A DNA stretch of 64,000 nt from Paenibacillus sp. 1781tsa1 (GCF_024159265.1 NZ_JAMYWY010000001.1:2666001-2730000), one strand, 5' to 3'. Shown: positions 42,193-51,028, counted from the stretch's first letter. Translations and numbers: made by a program. Notes: a model not told the origin generated them from the sequence alone.

Positions 42193-42714
42193 TTAGTACT
42201 TGGATCTTACGTTATTGATATCAAAAGTTTGGGGTTGGGTCATGGAATTGCGGTTGCGGGAGTAAGACATAATGGAAGGACTGCTTGTAGTCGGGTTGTC
42301 ACCGAGCCAGATGGAGTGACCGAGTTCGTGGACAAATACGCTTTGAATGAAGTTGGATAAGTTGGTTGCGTCAGGGGTGATTGTGGATGCATTGAGTTCG
42401 ATGCGGAAGCTTACGACTTGACTGCCGGATACGGAGGCGTAGTTGACACCATATGCTGTATTATTGAAGTTTCCTACGGTGATGGTGTTAGGTGAATTGC
42501 TTGTTTTGGTGAATTGAACTTTGGCACCGGCATTGTTCCAGTTAGCGAGGGAAGCATCCATAGGGGTCTGCCATGCAGAGGTGTAATTATACGTGCGAAT
42601 GGGGATGGTCGTGCTGGGATAACCGTAGGTCAGAAAGGTCGCTGCATAGATGGTACTGCCGAACATCGCAATTGCCGAGAACAACATGATGCTCATCAAA
42701 AACTTCCTTTTCAT
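42193..42714 (-). CDS. secreted snapalysin/matrixin-like zinc metalloprotease
   Basis: A 173-residue secreted protein. A signal peptide (to about residue 25) is followed by a small metzincin-like domain: HELGHSIWLGD gives His129, Glu130, His133 and Asp139, and the Met-turn SIMSY follows at 149. An Asp as third zinc ligand is the mark of snapalysins, in place of the usual His. There is no propeptide cysteine switch. The frame is open to 42849, but GGAGG lies 8 nt before ATG 42714. The lipoprotein gene follows it. Confidence 0.78.
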   Translation of the reverse strand: MKRKFLMSIMLFSAIAMFGSTIYAATFLTYGYPSTTIPIRTYNYTSAWQTPMDASLANWNNAGAKVQFTKTSNSPNTITVGNFNNTAYGVNYASVSGSQVVSFRIELNASTITPDATNLSNFIQSVFVHELGHSIWLGDNPTTSSPSIMSYSRNRNSMTQPQTFDINNVRSKY

Positions 42715-42942
42715 ACTTAAAACCTCCAATAAATGTATTTTAATCTCTATTATAGTAACAAGGAATAGTTGAGTTGAAATGAGTCCGAGGTCATTGTTTT
42801 TGTCGTGAAAAACATGAAATATATCTAGATCAGACCCTAATGGTGTCAAAATAAGTCATTTTCTGTTCGATAAGCATGCATAATTTCCCTGAAATAACAA
42901 ACAATACGTTCAACTTCTCACAGGGAAAGGTAGTGCTTGAAT

Positions 42943-43620
42943 ATGTGCAACCGTTTTTCATTGGCAGCCGATTTGGACGAAGTCAGAGATCATTTCAAGA
43001 TTCAGCGAGTGATGTATTATTACAAAAACCGATACAATATCAGCCCAACCCAGCATACGCCGATTATTTTGCATCAGGATGGTGAGCGTGTATTAGATGA
43101 GTTCCGGTGGGGGTTCATTCCATTCTGGGGTCGTGATGCCGTTAACGCAAATCTCATGACGGTGCATGAGAATCCTTCCTATTACAAACTGGTAGAGACC
43201 AAGCGCTGCGTTATTCCGTGCAACGGATTGTATTACTGGCGGCAAGAGGGCAAAAAAAGTTATGCGGTTCGTGTTGTTATGCCAGATCGTGGCTTGTTTG
43301 GCATTGCTGGTTTATATGAAGTATGGAAAGACACACGGAAAGAGCCGCTTCGGACCTGCACGATGCTTATGACAGGCGCGAACATGGTTACACGCGAATT
43401 TGGCAGCAAAATGCCAGCCATTCTCTCCGAAGAAGAGATCAACACTTGGCTTGACCCGGCCAATACACGGGTGACTCAATTGTTACCGCTATTGAAATCG
43501 TATAATAGTACAGAGATGAATCTGTATCCAGTCACCCCAATGGTCGCCAACGATGAACACGACTGTTACGAGTGCGTAGAAGAGATGGATCAGAAGCTGG
43601 CCTACGTTCGGAGTTTCTGA
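42943..43620 (+). CDS. divergent SRAP (YedK/HMCES-like) protein
   Basis: A 225-residue protein of the SOS-response-associated peptidase fold, whose members form DNA-protein crosslinks at abasic sites through an N-terminal Cys. ATG 42943 is chosen because it leaves Cys2 (MCNRFSL) as the nucleophile. WGFIPFWG and the conserved Asn68 are kept. The catalytic Glu found in the GFYEW-type motif is Tyr98 here (GLYYW), and the IHxRMP His is replaced (EFGSKMP, about 152-158). It could be a non-catalytic or altered homologue. No other SOS gene is adjacent. Confidence 0.75.
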   Translation: MCNRFSLAADLDEVRDHFKIQRVMYYYKNRYNISPTQHTPIILHQDGERVLDEFRWGFIPFWGRDAVNANLMTVHENPSYYKLVETKRCVIPCNGLYYWRQEGKKSYAVRVVMPDRGLFGIAGLYEVWKDTRKEPLRTCTMLMTGANMVTREFGSKMPAILSEEEINTWLDPANTRVTQLLPLLKSYNSTEMNLYPVTPMVANDEHDCYECVEEMDQKLAYVRSF

Positions 43621-43673
43621 ACATCCATTGGATAGAATGAAGGACTTGGGATAGAATGAAGAAGATGAAGGGG

Positions 43674-43706
43674 CTGAGAGTCTGGAGACACTCTGCTCTT
43701 TTTTTC
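43674..43706 (+). terminator. probable terminator after the SRAP gene
   Basis: An imperfect GCTGAGAGT/ACTCTGC hairpin followed by seven T residues. Confidence 0.55.
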
Positions 43707-43724
43707 CTTTCTGAAAATGAAGAG

Positions 43725-43753
43725 TTGCAATTGCAAAGAAACGTAACTATAAT
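43725..43753 (+). promoter_or_regulatory. sigma-A promoter of the OYE gene with palindrome over the -35
   Basis: TTGCAA (43725-43730), 17 nt, TATAAT (43748-43753). The -35 is half of the perfect 12-bp palindrome TTGCAATTGCAA (43725-43736), a likely operator. Confidence 0.7.
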
Positions 43754-43825
43754 CATTACAGTAAGTGAACGCATATATTCATATATCTATTAAAAGAGAT
43801 ATTTATAATCAGGAGGGAACCACGA

Positions 43826-44956
43826 ATGAATCCAAAGTTTAACCAGATGTTTGAACAAGTTTCACTGCCGACTGGTATTACACTCAAAAACCGTATCGTG
43901 CTCGCTCCCATGACTCATATGTCCTCGAATGCGGATGGTACCATATCCGACGCTGAACTCGCTTATTATGCACGACGCACCGGTGGGGCTGGCATGTCGA
44001 TTACGGCTGTAGGGCATGTAACCGAGTATGGCATTGGTTTCCCCGCTCAATTTGGTGTCTATGATGATCGCTTCATTCCTGGTCTGAAAAAATTGGCTGA
44101 GACCATGAAACAACAGGGCTCCGTTGCCATATTGCAAATTTTCCATGCGGGCCGTCTGACGCCTGAACAAGCTGTACCTGCGGGTCAAGTGGTTGCTCCT
44201 AGTGCGGTTGCGAGTGAGCGTCCAGGATCGCCTGAACCAAGAGAATTGACGGATGCCGAGATTACTTCCATTATCAAAGACTTTGGTGAAGCGACACGTC
44301 GTGCAATCGAAGCCGGATTTGATGGTGTTGAGATTCACGGTGCTAATGGTTATCTGATCCAGCAATTCTTCTCCCCGCATTCCAACCGACGTGAAGACCG
44401 TTGGGGTGGAAGTACACAGAAACGTCTGACATTCCCGCTTGCTGTCGTGGATGAGATTCAGAAAGTGGTTGCTGAACATACCAAACTGCCGTTTATCATT
44501 GGTTACCGTTTCTCTCCGGAAGAACCGGAAACACCGGGACTCACAATGGAAGATACGTATGCACTGGTGGATGCCTTAAAAGATAAAAACCTGGATTACC
44601 TGCACGTTTCCCTGAACGAATTCTGGTCCAAGCCAAGACGTGGCGAAGCAGACACACGTTCAAGAATGGAGTTCATCTTGGATCGTGTGAACGGCAAAAT
44701 GCCTGTGATCGGTGTAGGTTCGATTCATACCGCTGATCAGGCCGCTGAGGCGCTCCAAACGGGAGTACCTCTGCTAGCCATTGGACGTGAATTGATTATC
44801 GAGCCGGATTGGGTCGAGAAGATCGAGAGCGGACGTGAAGAAGACATTGAAACGATTCTGACCAAATCCGATCAGGAACGTTTGGTTATCCCTGACGGGT
44901 TGTGGAATGCAATCATCCACACACCGGGTTGGTTCCCTATGGCAGAAGATAAATAA
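43826..44956 (+). CDS. Old Yellow Enzyme-family NADH-dependent flavin oxidoreductase
   Basis: A 376-residue TIM-barrel FMN enzyme that reduces activated C=C bonds or nitro groups with NAD(P)H. Motifs are NRIVLAPMTHMSS (about 22-34), EIHGANGYLIQQFFSPHSNRREDRWGG (about 170-196) with the substrate-binding His and Asn in HGAN, and GRELIIEPDW near the C-terminus. It lacks a C-terminal Fe-S/FAD extension, so it is a single-domain member, nearest the YqiG/NamA region of the family. CAGGAGGG precedes ATG 43826. It has its own promoter and terminator. Confidence 0.88.
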   Translation: MNPKFNQMFEQVSLPTGITLKNRIVLAPMTHMSSNADGTISDAELAYYARRTGGAGMSITAVGHVTEYGIGFPAQFGVYDDRFIPGLKKLAETMKQQGSVAILQIFHAGRLTPEQAVPAGQVVAPSAVASERPGSPEPRELTDAEITSIIKDFGEATRRAIEAGFDGVEIHGANGYLIQQFFSPHSNRREDRWGGSTQKRLTFPLAVVDEIQKVVAEHTKLPFIIGYRFSPEEPETPGLTMEDTYALVDALKDKNLDYLHVSLNEFWSKPRRGEADTRSRMEFILDRVNGKMPVIGVGSIHTADQAAEALQTGVPLLAIGRELIIEPDWVEKIESGREEDIETILTKSDQERLVIPDGLWNAIIHTPGWFPMAEDK

Positions 44957-44978
44957 TATACACTTCAGAACTGGAATG

Positions 44979-45004
44979 GAGGGGGCGAAAGCTCCCTCTT
45001 TTTG
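44979..45004 (+). terminator. intrinsic terminator after the OYE gene
   Basis: GAGGGGGC, GAAA tetraloop, GCTCCCTC, five T residues. A GNRA-type loop makes it very stable. Confidence 0.9.
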
Positions 45005-45093
45005 CACATGGTCCAAATTCTCCTTGTCATCGCTCTGTGGTATGATGGATGAACAGGATCAACTGGATAATCAACGGTTTGGAGTGAAGGAAT

Positions 45094-45861
45094 ATGCTCG
45101 TAGCTGAACGGTATGAGAAAATAGTGGAATGGGTGGATACGCAAGGCAGTATGCGTGTGACCGAACTTAGTGAGCGCTGCGGAGTGACGGAAGAGACGAT
45201 TCGTCGTGATCTGGACAAGCTCGAACAGGCGGGCAGGCTCAGAAGGTCCCATGGCGGGGCGGTCAGCGTAAAATACAAGGAAGAGTTACAGTCGGAGATT
45301 CCGTACCCGGAACGGGCTGTAGCCCATGCAGAAGAGAAGCGCAGAATTGCAAGCGAAGCGGTGAAAATGGTGGAATCCGGCGACCGGATCGCCCTGGATG
45401 CAAGTACAACGGCTTGGTATATGGCGGCAGGATTGCCGAATATTCCACTGACGGTATTAACTAATTCGATTAAAGTGGCCGCAGAGCTGAGTAACAAGGA
45501 GCAGATTCGTGTGATTGCCACAGGTGGGCAGTTGGCTTCGAAGTCACTGTCTTTTGTAGGACCGCTGGCGGAACGTTCGCTGGATGCGTATCATGTCGAT
45601 AAAGTGTTTCTGTCTTGCAAAGGGGTGCATCTGACTAAAGGCATCAGTGAATCCAATGAATTACAGGCCTTGGTGAAGCAGAAAATGATCCAGATTGCGG
45701 ATGAAGTCATATTACTTGCCGATTCCAGCAAATTTAATATACAGGCATTTACCAGAGTCGCTGAGATGAGCAGTGTGGCGAAAGTAATTACTGATCAGGG
45801 TGTAGATGAAGAGCAAGTTAGCGCATTGATCGAGCAGAATATTACGTGTATACGTGTGTAA
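45094..45861 (+). CDS. DeoR-family transcription regulator
   Basis: A 255-residue repressor with the DeoR helix-turn-helix (MRVTELSERCGVTEETIRRDLDKLEQAGRLRRSHGGAV, residues 19-56) and a DeoR C-terminal sensor domain (LDASTTAWYMAAGL, TNSIKVAAEL, FLSCKGVHLTKGISESN). The ligand is normally a sugar phosphate. The second copy at 55913 is so similar over its whole length that the two are clear paralogues. The gene ahead is separately terminated. An OsmC gene follows 21 nt downstream, but it is not an obvious target. Confidence 0.87.
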   Translation: MLVAERYEKIVEWVDTQGSMRVTELSERCGVTEETIRRDLDKLEQAGRLRRSHGGAVSVKYKEELQSEIPYPERAVAHAEEKRRIASEAVKMVESGDRIALDASTTAWYMAAGLPNIPLTVLTNSIKVAAELSNKEQIRVIATGGQLASKSLSFVGPLAERSLDAYHVDKVFLSCKGVHLTKGISESNELQALVKQKMIQIADEVILLADSSKFNIQAFTRVAEMSSVAKVITDQGVDEEQVSALIEQNITCIRV

Positions 45862-45882
45862 ATTAGAAAGGAATGAAGTGTA

Positions 45883-46341
45883 ATGAAACATCCTTTTCAT
45901 CTGAAAGCGGTCTGGAATGGCGGACGTAACAGTGAGGGAACAATCGATGCCGGTGGATTAAAAACAGTCATTTCGATTCCTCAGGAGATGGGCGGACCCG
46001 GTACGGGGACCAATCCGGACGAAATGCTGCTGGGTGCTGCCTCCACCTGTTACCTGATCACACTGGCAGCAATGCTGGAGCGTTCGGATATTACGCCGGA
46101 TGAATTGACGCTTGAATCGGAAGCAACGGTAGATGTTACGAATAACGTATTTACGTACGAACGGATCGTTCATAGACCCCGGATTGTACTCAGCCAGGAT
46201 GCTTCAGAGGCGGATCTGACCAAGGCTGAGCGCTTGGCTCATAAGGCTGAATCATCCTGTATGATCTCCCGAGCGGTGGCAGGTAATGTCCAGATGGAGA
46301 CACAACCGGTCATTGTTACTACAGGAGCTAACGCGGTGTGA
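45883..46341 (+). CDS. OsmC/Ohr-family peroxiredoxin-like protein
   Basis: A 152-residue homologue of OsmC. Two redox Cys are in the usual places, STCYLITLAAML (about residue 57) and AESSCMISRAV (about 126). It would reduce organic hydroperoxides with thiol donors in the cytoplasm. GAAAGGAATG precedes ATG 45883, and it starts 21 nt after the DeoR gene. Confidence 0.85.
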   Translation: MKHPFHLKAVWNGGRNSEGTIDAGGLKTVISIPQEMGGPGTGTNPDEMLLGAASTCYLITLAAMLERSDITPDELTLESEATVDVTNNVFTYERIVHRPRIVLSQDASEADLTKAERLAHKAESSCMISRAVAGNVQMETQPVIVTTGANAV

Positions 46342-46399
46342 TATACTGAAGAATAGACAATTCTAGTTGTCATTTGTGTAAAATAAGGAGTAATTCGGT

Positions 46400-46990
46400 A
46401 TGAACACACAGAAGCGCAAAACTAACCGCTGGGTACGTTTAACACGTGCTATGAAGCTGAATTTTCTCAAATTGTTACGTGCTCCCGGAGGTGCCCATAA
46501 AGTATCTACCGGATTTGCCATAGGGTTCGGGCTCGAGTTGATCGTCATCTCAACTGCTTCCCTGATCTATCTTGTATTCTATCCCATTGTGCGACTGTCT
46601 GGCGGTTCGATGCCCGCAGCGATTGTTGGTAATGTGATTGGTAAACTTACGTTCTTACCTATTATTCTGATGCCGCTCGCCAAACAAATTGGTTCATGGA
46701 TTTTGCCGGCTCACAGCATGGGACAGGGACTGGTACATGAGAGTGCATTCATGGAGCTGTTTCGTGGAAACTGGTCGGCCGTGAGTGAACTGTTGCTTGG
46801 CGGATTGGATATTCTGGCAGGTATGTCTGTGTTCGGTGTCATTCTGGGTGTGATTTCGTACTTTGTTGTGAAATTCTTCTACGTCAGAGCGCTCAACCGG
46901 CGTTATGAACGCCGGCTGGAGAAACGCCGACAAGCGGATATCGCTTCGGTACCACCTCCGGTATTAATCAGGAAGCCATCACAATCATAA
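46400..46990 (+). CDS. DUF2062 membrane protein
   Basis: A 196-residue protein of the DUF2062 family with about three membrane helices (for instance 43-65, 76-98, 143-165). PGGAHKVSTGFAIGFGLELIVIS and PAAIVGNVIGKLTFLP are family-like. The C-terminus is basic (RRYERRLEKRRQ). Function unknown. AAGGAG lies 9 nt before ATG 46400. Its last 23 nt overlap the end of the convergent AEC transporter gene. Confidence 0.8.
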   Translation: MNTQKRKTNRWVRLTRAMKLNFLKLLRAPGGAHKVSTGFAIGFGLELIVISTASLIYLVFYPIVRLSGGSMPAAIVGNVIGKLTFLPIILMPLAKQIGSWILPAHSMGQGLVHESAFMELFRGNWSAVSELLLGGLDILAGMSVFGVILGVISYFVVKFFYVRALNRRYERRLEKRRQADIASVPPPVLIRKPSQS

Positions 46991-47897
46991 TGGGCAGCAT
47001 GAACATGGATGCAGCAGTTGTCCACAGAATACAGCGAGATACAAACTGCGGGGAAGCATTGAACTGTTCAGCCAAAATAACGGCGTTCACTGCGGTGGGC
47101 ATGGATGCGAGGATCAGCAGCACACTGAACAACGTACCTTCGACCTGAAGAGCGGTCAGAATCAGCCAGGAGAGGATTGGCGCAGCTGCGAGACGCACCA
47201 CAAGTCCGGTCCAGAAGGCTCGGCGTACATTGGGCAACCAAGGAACCGTTGCCCCTTTTGGTCTGAGCATCTGTGCTCCCAGAATGGCGAGAACGACAGG
47301 CGAGTAGCCCGCGGCCAGCATGGAGATGCCTCCATCGAGTGCGTCAGGCAGGCTCAGATTGGACGCACGCAGCGCAATGGCGATGCCAGCAGCATAGATG
47401 GATGGCATGCGGAAAACGGACAGGATCGCATCTTTCACGGTGAATTCGGATCTCGCGGCAAAAAAGATACCTACCGTGTTAACAATGATCATCTGTCCAA
47501 TAACGTAGACGGAAGCCTTGTCCAGTCCAAGCTGACCAAAGGCAAGCAGTACAAGCGGGAGCCCGTAATTCACGCAGTTCGTAAACGTGGAGACAAGGGT
47601 GAGACCTGCTTTTTCGCTTGCACCCAGACGGAAAATCCGGCTTAACAGCTCGGCGAGTGCCCACAGGGCAATCAGATTGATGATGGAGAACCAGAACGTG
47701 CTGGTTACGTCCGTCCAGGTAATCTCTGCATGCAGCAATGTATTGAAGATGAGCGCAGGGCTCAAAATATAAAGGGATAAGGTCGAGAGCGACCGGGTAT
47801 CCCAATTCTTGAAGCGTTTTAACAGAATACCACCGATCACGGGAAGTGATATCGGCAAAAATACATGGTATAACGTGAGTAAAAATGAGTGAAGCAA
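46968..47897 (-). CDS. AEC-family (auxin efflux carrier-type) transporter
   Basis: A 309-residue ten-helix membrane transporter. NCVNYGLPLVLLAFGQLGLDKASVYVIGQMIIVNTVGIFFAAR is the conserved crossover region, and the final LASMPTAVNAVILAEQFNASPQFVSR is also typical. Family members move organic acids such as malate. The start is TTG 47897 with GAAAGGA 10 nt upstream. It is convergent with the DUF2062 gene and overlaps its 3' end by 23 nt. Confidence 0.82.
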   Translation of the reverse strand: MLHSFLLTLYHVFLPISLPVIGGILLKRFKNWDTRSLSTLSLYILSPALIFNTLLHAEITWTDVTSTFWFSIINLIALWALAELLSRIFRLGASEKAGLTLVSTFTNCVNYGLPLVLLAFGQLGLDKASVYVIGQMIIVNTVGIFFAARSEFTVKDAILSVFRMPSIYAAGIAIALRASNLSLPDALDGGISMLAAGYSPVVLAILGAQMLRPKGATVPWLPNVRRAFWTGLVVRLAAAPILSWLILTALQVEGTLFSVLLILASMPTAVNAVILAEQFNASPQFVSRCILWTTAASMFMLPIMIVMAS

Positions 47898-48111
47898 TAC
47901 AGTTCAGTCCTTTCTGGATGAAAAACCTATCTTATCATAGCAGAAGATGCATCTCATATGAATGGATTTCAGTATGATGATGTGTAGTAATCGCCTTGCT
48001 TAACTAAGGATTTCCCTGATGGGCAGCGACAGCGGATTGCTATTTTGATATGGCAGATTTATTATAGAAGAGGTGCAACAAGATTACATACACATAGAGG
48101 AGGAAACTTTA

Positions 48112-49194
48112 ATGAGTGAATCAAAACGCTTGCTCGTACTTGCTGGCTCTTACGCCGAAGCGGAAAATGAGGGCATTTATGCATATGAATTGAATGAGGA
48201 TACAGGCAGCTTGTCCAAGCTTGACGGCATCGCGGGTGTGAAAAACCCAACGTTTGTCAACGTGGATGCTGAAGGAAACAAACTGTATGCGATTGGTGAA
48301 ACAGCGTCAGCTGAAGGCAACAAAATGTCTGAAGCTGTAGCTCTGAGCATTGATCCTTCTACAGGGAAATTAACGTTGCTGAACCGGAATGACTCCATTT
48401 CAGCTCCACCATGTCATATCCAGCGTGATCCTTCCGGCAAATACTTGATCCTGTCCAGCTACCACGGTGGCCTGGTAGGTCTGCAAGCCTTGACGGATAA
48501 CGGTGAAGTTGGAGCGCTTCTGGACGAGAAGAAACATGAAGGACAAGGTGCGCATCCTGAACGTCAGGACAAGCCACATGTGCACTCCGCATTCTTCAGC
48601 CCGGATGGTAAATACATGATGGTACAGGATCTGGGCGCAGATAACATCGCGATCTATTCCATTGATGCAGACAAAAATGAACTTGTGCTGCACAGTGAAA
48701 CCAAAACACATCCGGGAGCAGGCCCACGTCACTTGGCGTTCCACCCGAATGGTCAATTCGCTTATGTGATCAACGAAGTGGATTCTTCGATTACTTCGTT
48801 CCAATATGATGCAGCAGCAGGTACGTTGACTGAATTGTCTACCGTATCCACATTGCCTGATGGATATGATGGCAAAGAGAATACAACAGCAGAAATCACC
48901 GTTTCCAATGATGGACGTTATGTATATGGTTCTAACCGTGGACATGACAGCATCGTTGTATTTGCAGTAGATGCAGACAAAGGTCACCTCACACTGGTTG
49001 AGCATGTCTCTGCTGAAGGTGAGCACCCGCGTCATTTTGCTCTGACACCTAACGGCAAATTGCTAATCGCTGCTAACCGCGACACCAACAACCTTGTGAC
49101 ATTCACAGTGGATCAGGAGAGCGGACGTCTGAAATACACAGGTCACAGCACAGGTGTATCCAAGCCGGTATGCGTGAAACCTGTATATCTGTAA
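48112..49194 (+). CDS. lactonase-family beta-propeller (6-phosphogluconolactonase-like)
   Basis: A 360-residue seven-bladed propeller of the Pgl/YkgB lactonase family. GSYAEAENEGIYAYELNEDTG, KPHVHSAFFSPDGKYMMVQDLGADNIAIYSID, GAGPRHLAFHPNGQFAYVINE and GEHPRHFALTPNGKLLIAANRDTNNLVTF match the family pattern. It would open 6-phosphogluconolactone in the pentose phosphate pathway. The frame is open from 48073, but GAGGAGGA lies 9 nt before ATG 48112. It ends with a terminator. Confidence 0.87.
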   Translation: MSESKRLLVLAGSYAEAENEGIYAYELNEDTGSLSKLDGIAGVKNPTFVNVDAEGNKLYAIGETASAEGNKMSEAVALSIDPSTGKLTLLNRNDSISAPPCHIQRDPSGKYLILSSYHGGLVGLQALTDNGEVGALLDEKKHEGQGAHPERQDKPHVHSAFFSPDGKYMMVQDLGADNIAIYSIDADKNELVLHSETKTHPGAGPRHLAFHPNGQFAYVINEVDSSITSFQYDAAAGTLTELSTVSTLPDGYDGKENTTAEITVSNDGRYVYGSNRGHDSIVVFAVDADKGHLTLVEHVSAEGEHPRHFALTPNGKLLIAANRDTNNLVTFTVDQESGRLKYTGHSTGVSKPVCVKPVYL

Positions 49195-49241
49195 AATGAT
49201 AAATTTCTAATACCGGCCTTGGCCGGATTGAAATGATAAGG

Positions 49242-49266
49242 ACCCTGCCATTGGCGGGGTCTTTTG
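49242..49266 (+). terminator. intrinsic terminator after the lactonase gene
   Basis: GACCCTGCC-ATT-GGCGGGGTC hairpin (8 of 9 pairs) followed by TTTT. Confidence 0.85.
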
Positions 49267-49382
49267 TATTGAACATCCAACGTGATAATTAGGTTGCTGT
49301 TCTGCTGTAAACAAATCTGAATAGAGGATTAATTATGTTTTATAATTCATTTAACAACGAATATTTATCAATAGTATCGCCC

Positions 49383-49440
49383 AAGTAACTACCCCACTTC
49401 AAAGTGCGTACTTCCTGAATGGATAGTCAGGGTCTACAAT
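49383..49440 (+). promoter_or_regulatory. HxlR-type operator and promoter of hxlAB
   Basis: A nested dyad (AAGTA 49383-49387 with TACTT 49409-49413, inside it CACTT 49395-49399 with AAGTG 49402-49406) abuts a promoter TTCCTG (49412-49417), 17 nt, TACAAT (49435-49440). HxlR of B. subtilis activates hxlAB, and a site just upstream of the -35 fits activation. It lies 120 nt before hxlA. The rest of the 363-nt gap 49195-49557 shows no gene. Confidence 0.55.
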
Positions 49441-49560
49441 GAGTGAGTAGCCAAAACAAACACTGCATGCATCTCTACAGACCAATTGGTGCAGGCTAAA
49501 TATCTAATTATTATTTTTACAGGAACGGCCCATATTTGAACAACAAAGGAGAAATAAATG

Positions 49561-50193
49561 ATGAAATTGCAATTGGCACTCGACTTGGTAAACATCCCTG
49601 AAGGTATCGCACTGGTTAAAGAGGTTGAACAATATATTGATATCGTTGAGATTGGTACACCAATCGTTATTAATGAAGGTTTGCACGCGGTAAAAGCGAT
49701 GAAAGAAGCATTCCCTAATCTGCAAGTTCTTGCAGACCTTAAAATCATGGACGCAGGCGGTTATGAAATCATGAAAGCTGCTGAGGCTGGTGCGGATCTA
49801 ATCACTGTGCTTGGGGCAACCAATGACAGTACGATTAAAGGTGCAGTAGCAGAAGCGAAGAAACAAAACAAACAAGTTCTTGTAGACATGATCAACGTGC
49901 CTAACCTTGAACAACGTGCTCGTGAAATTGATGCGCTTGGCGTAGATTACATCTGTGTACACACAGGTTATGACCTGCAAGCGGAAGGACAAAGCCCGTT
50001 CGAAGATCTGCAAACGATCAAAGCTGCTGTGAAAAACGCTAAAACGGCTGTCGCTGGTGGAATCAAGCTGGAAACATTGCCAGAAGTAATCAAAGCACAA
50101 CCGGATCTGGTTATTGTAGGTGGCGGTATCACAGGACAAGCTGACAAAGCCGCAGTTGCAGCTGAAATGCAACGTCTTGTTAAACAAGGGTAA
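49561..50193 (+). CDS. hxlA: 3-hexulose-6-phosphate synthase
   Basis: A 210-residue aldolase of the orotidine-decarboxylase-like barrel superfamily. It condenses formaldehyde with ribulose 5-phosphate to 3-hexulose 6-phosphate. Motifs are LALDLVNIPEGIAL at the start, LADLKIMDAGGYE (the DxKxxD catalytic set, about residues 59-71), CVHTGYDLQAEGQ, and VGGGITGQ. ATG 49558 and 49561 both follow AAAGGAG (6 and 9 nt); 49561 is chosen by homology. It forms an operon with hxlB, 4 nt downstream. Confidence 0.92.
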   Translation: MKLQLALDLVNIPEGIALVKEVEQYIDIVEIGTPIVINEGLHAVKAMKEAFPNLQVLADLKIMDAGGYEIMKAAEAGADLITVLGATNDSTIKGAVAEAKKQNKQVLVDMINVPNLEQRAREIDALGVDYICVHTGYDLQAEGQSPFEDLQTIKAAVKNAKTAVAGGIKLETLPEVIKAQPDLVIVGGGITGQADKAAVAAEMQRLVKQG

Positions 50194-50197
50194 GCAG

Positions 50198-50761
50198 ATG
50201 AGCAAAACACAGTACGCAGCTGACATCTTGAAGGAGCTGGAACGTACCCTGAGTCAGATCGATGATGCAGAGATGCAAGCAATGGCTAAACACATTCTGG
50301 CTGCAGAACAGATTTTTGTGGCTGGGGCAGGTCGGTCAGGTCTGATGGGAAAGGCTTTTGCCATGAGATTGATGCAGATGGGGCTTCGTGTATATGTGGT
50401 GGGCGAGACCGTTACACCCGGAATCAGCTCGAGAGACTTCCTCTTGTTATGCTCTGGCTCAGGAGAGACAGGCAGTCTCGTAGCTATGGCTAAGAAGGCT
50501 AGTCAAGCAGGAGCACCTGTAGGCCTGATTACGATCAAGCCAGAGTCCGCGATTGGTCAATTGGCAACTACGGTAGTGCGCCTTCCGGCTTCAGCCAAAG
50601 AGGACACAGCGACTTCCGGAGCGGAAGTAACCATCCAGCCAATGGGCTCGCTGTTTGAACAGGGACTGTTAATTGGCATGGATGCTCTCATCCTTACGAT
50701 GATGGAAATGAAGGGCATGACCGGAGCGGATATGTTTGGCCGCCACGCAAACCTGGAATAG
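50198..50761 (+). CDS. hxlB: 6-phospho-3-hexuloisomerase
   Basis: A 187-residue SIS-domain enzyme that converts 3-hexulose 6-phosphate to fructose 6-phosphate, completing formaldehyde fixation. The SIS core is VAGAGRSGLMGKAFAMRLMQMG (about residues 38-59) and LLCSGSGETGSLVAMA, with the C-terminal SLFEQGLLIGMDALILTMM. The frame is open from 50120, but ATG 50198 is preceded by AAGGGTAAG and begins where the family does. It ends with a terminator, so hxlR downstream is a separate unit. Confidence 0.92.
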   Translation: MSKTQYAADILKELERTLSQIDDAEMQAMAKHILAAEQIFVAGAGRSGLMGKAFAMRLMQMGLRVYVVGETVTPGISSRDFLLLCSGSGETGSLVAMAKKASQAGAPVGLITIKPESAIGQLATTVVRLPASAKEDTATSGAEVTIQPMGSLFEQGLLIGMDALILTMMEMKGMTGADMFGRHANLE

Positions 50762-50771
50762 TGAATAGATG

Positions 50772-50812
50772 AAAGACCGGAATCCTTTGATTATGAAGGG
50801 TTCTGGTCTTTT
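50772..50812 (+). terminator. intrinsic terminator after hxlB
   Basis: AAAGACCGGAATCC/GGGTTCTGGTCTTTT stem and T tail, 10 nt after the hxlB stop. Confidence 0.85.
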
Positions 50813-50868
50813 CTGCGATGCATAGGCATTCATGTTTATAGTTTTTATACGTGGTTTACAGTTAAACT

Positions 50869-50896
50869 TTGCATCCCGTCCATGCTGTAGTAGAAT
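50869..50896 (+). promoter_or_regulatory. probable promoter of hxlR
   Basis: TTGCAT (50869-50874), 16 nt, TAGAAT (50891-50896), about 130 nt before hxlR. Both hexamers are one base from consensus except for spacing of 16. Confidence 0.45.
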
Positions 50897-51028
50897 TAAT
50901 AGATAGCTGTATCGAATGAATGTACTTATTACATCATGCATGGAGCGGAAAGCTTACCTTATGTGAAGTGTCCCCGTGATATGCGTAATATACGCGATAT
51001 AAGATTGAAGATGAGGGGGCTCGGAGCC

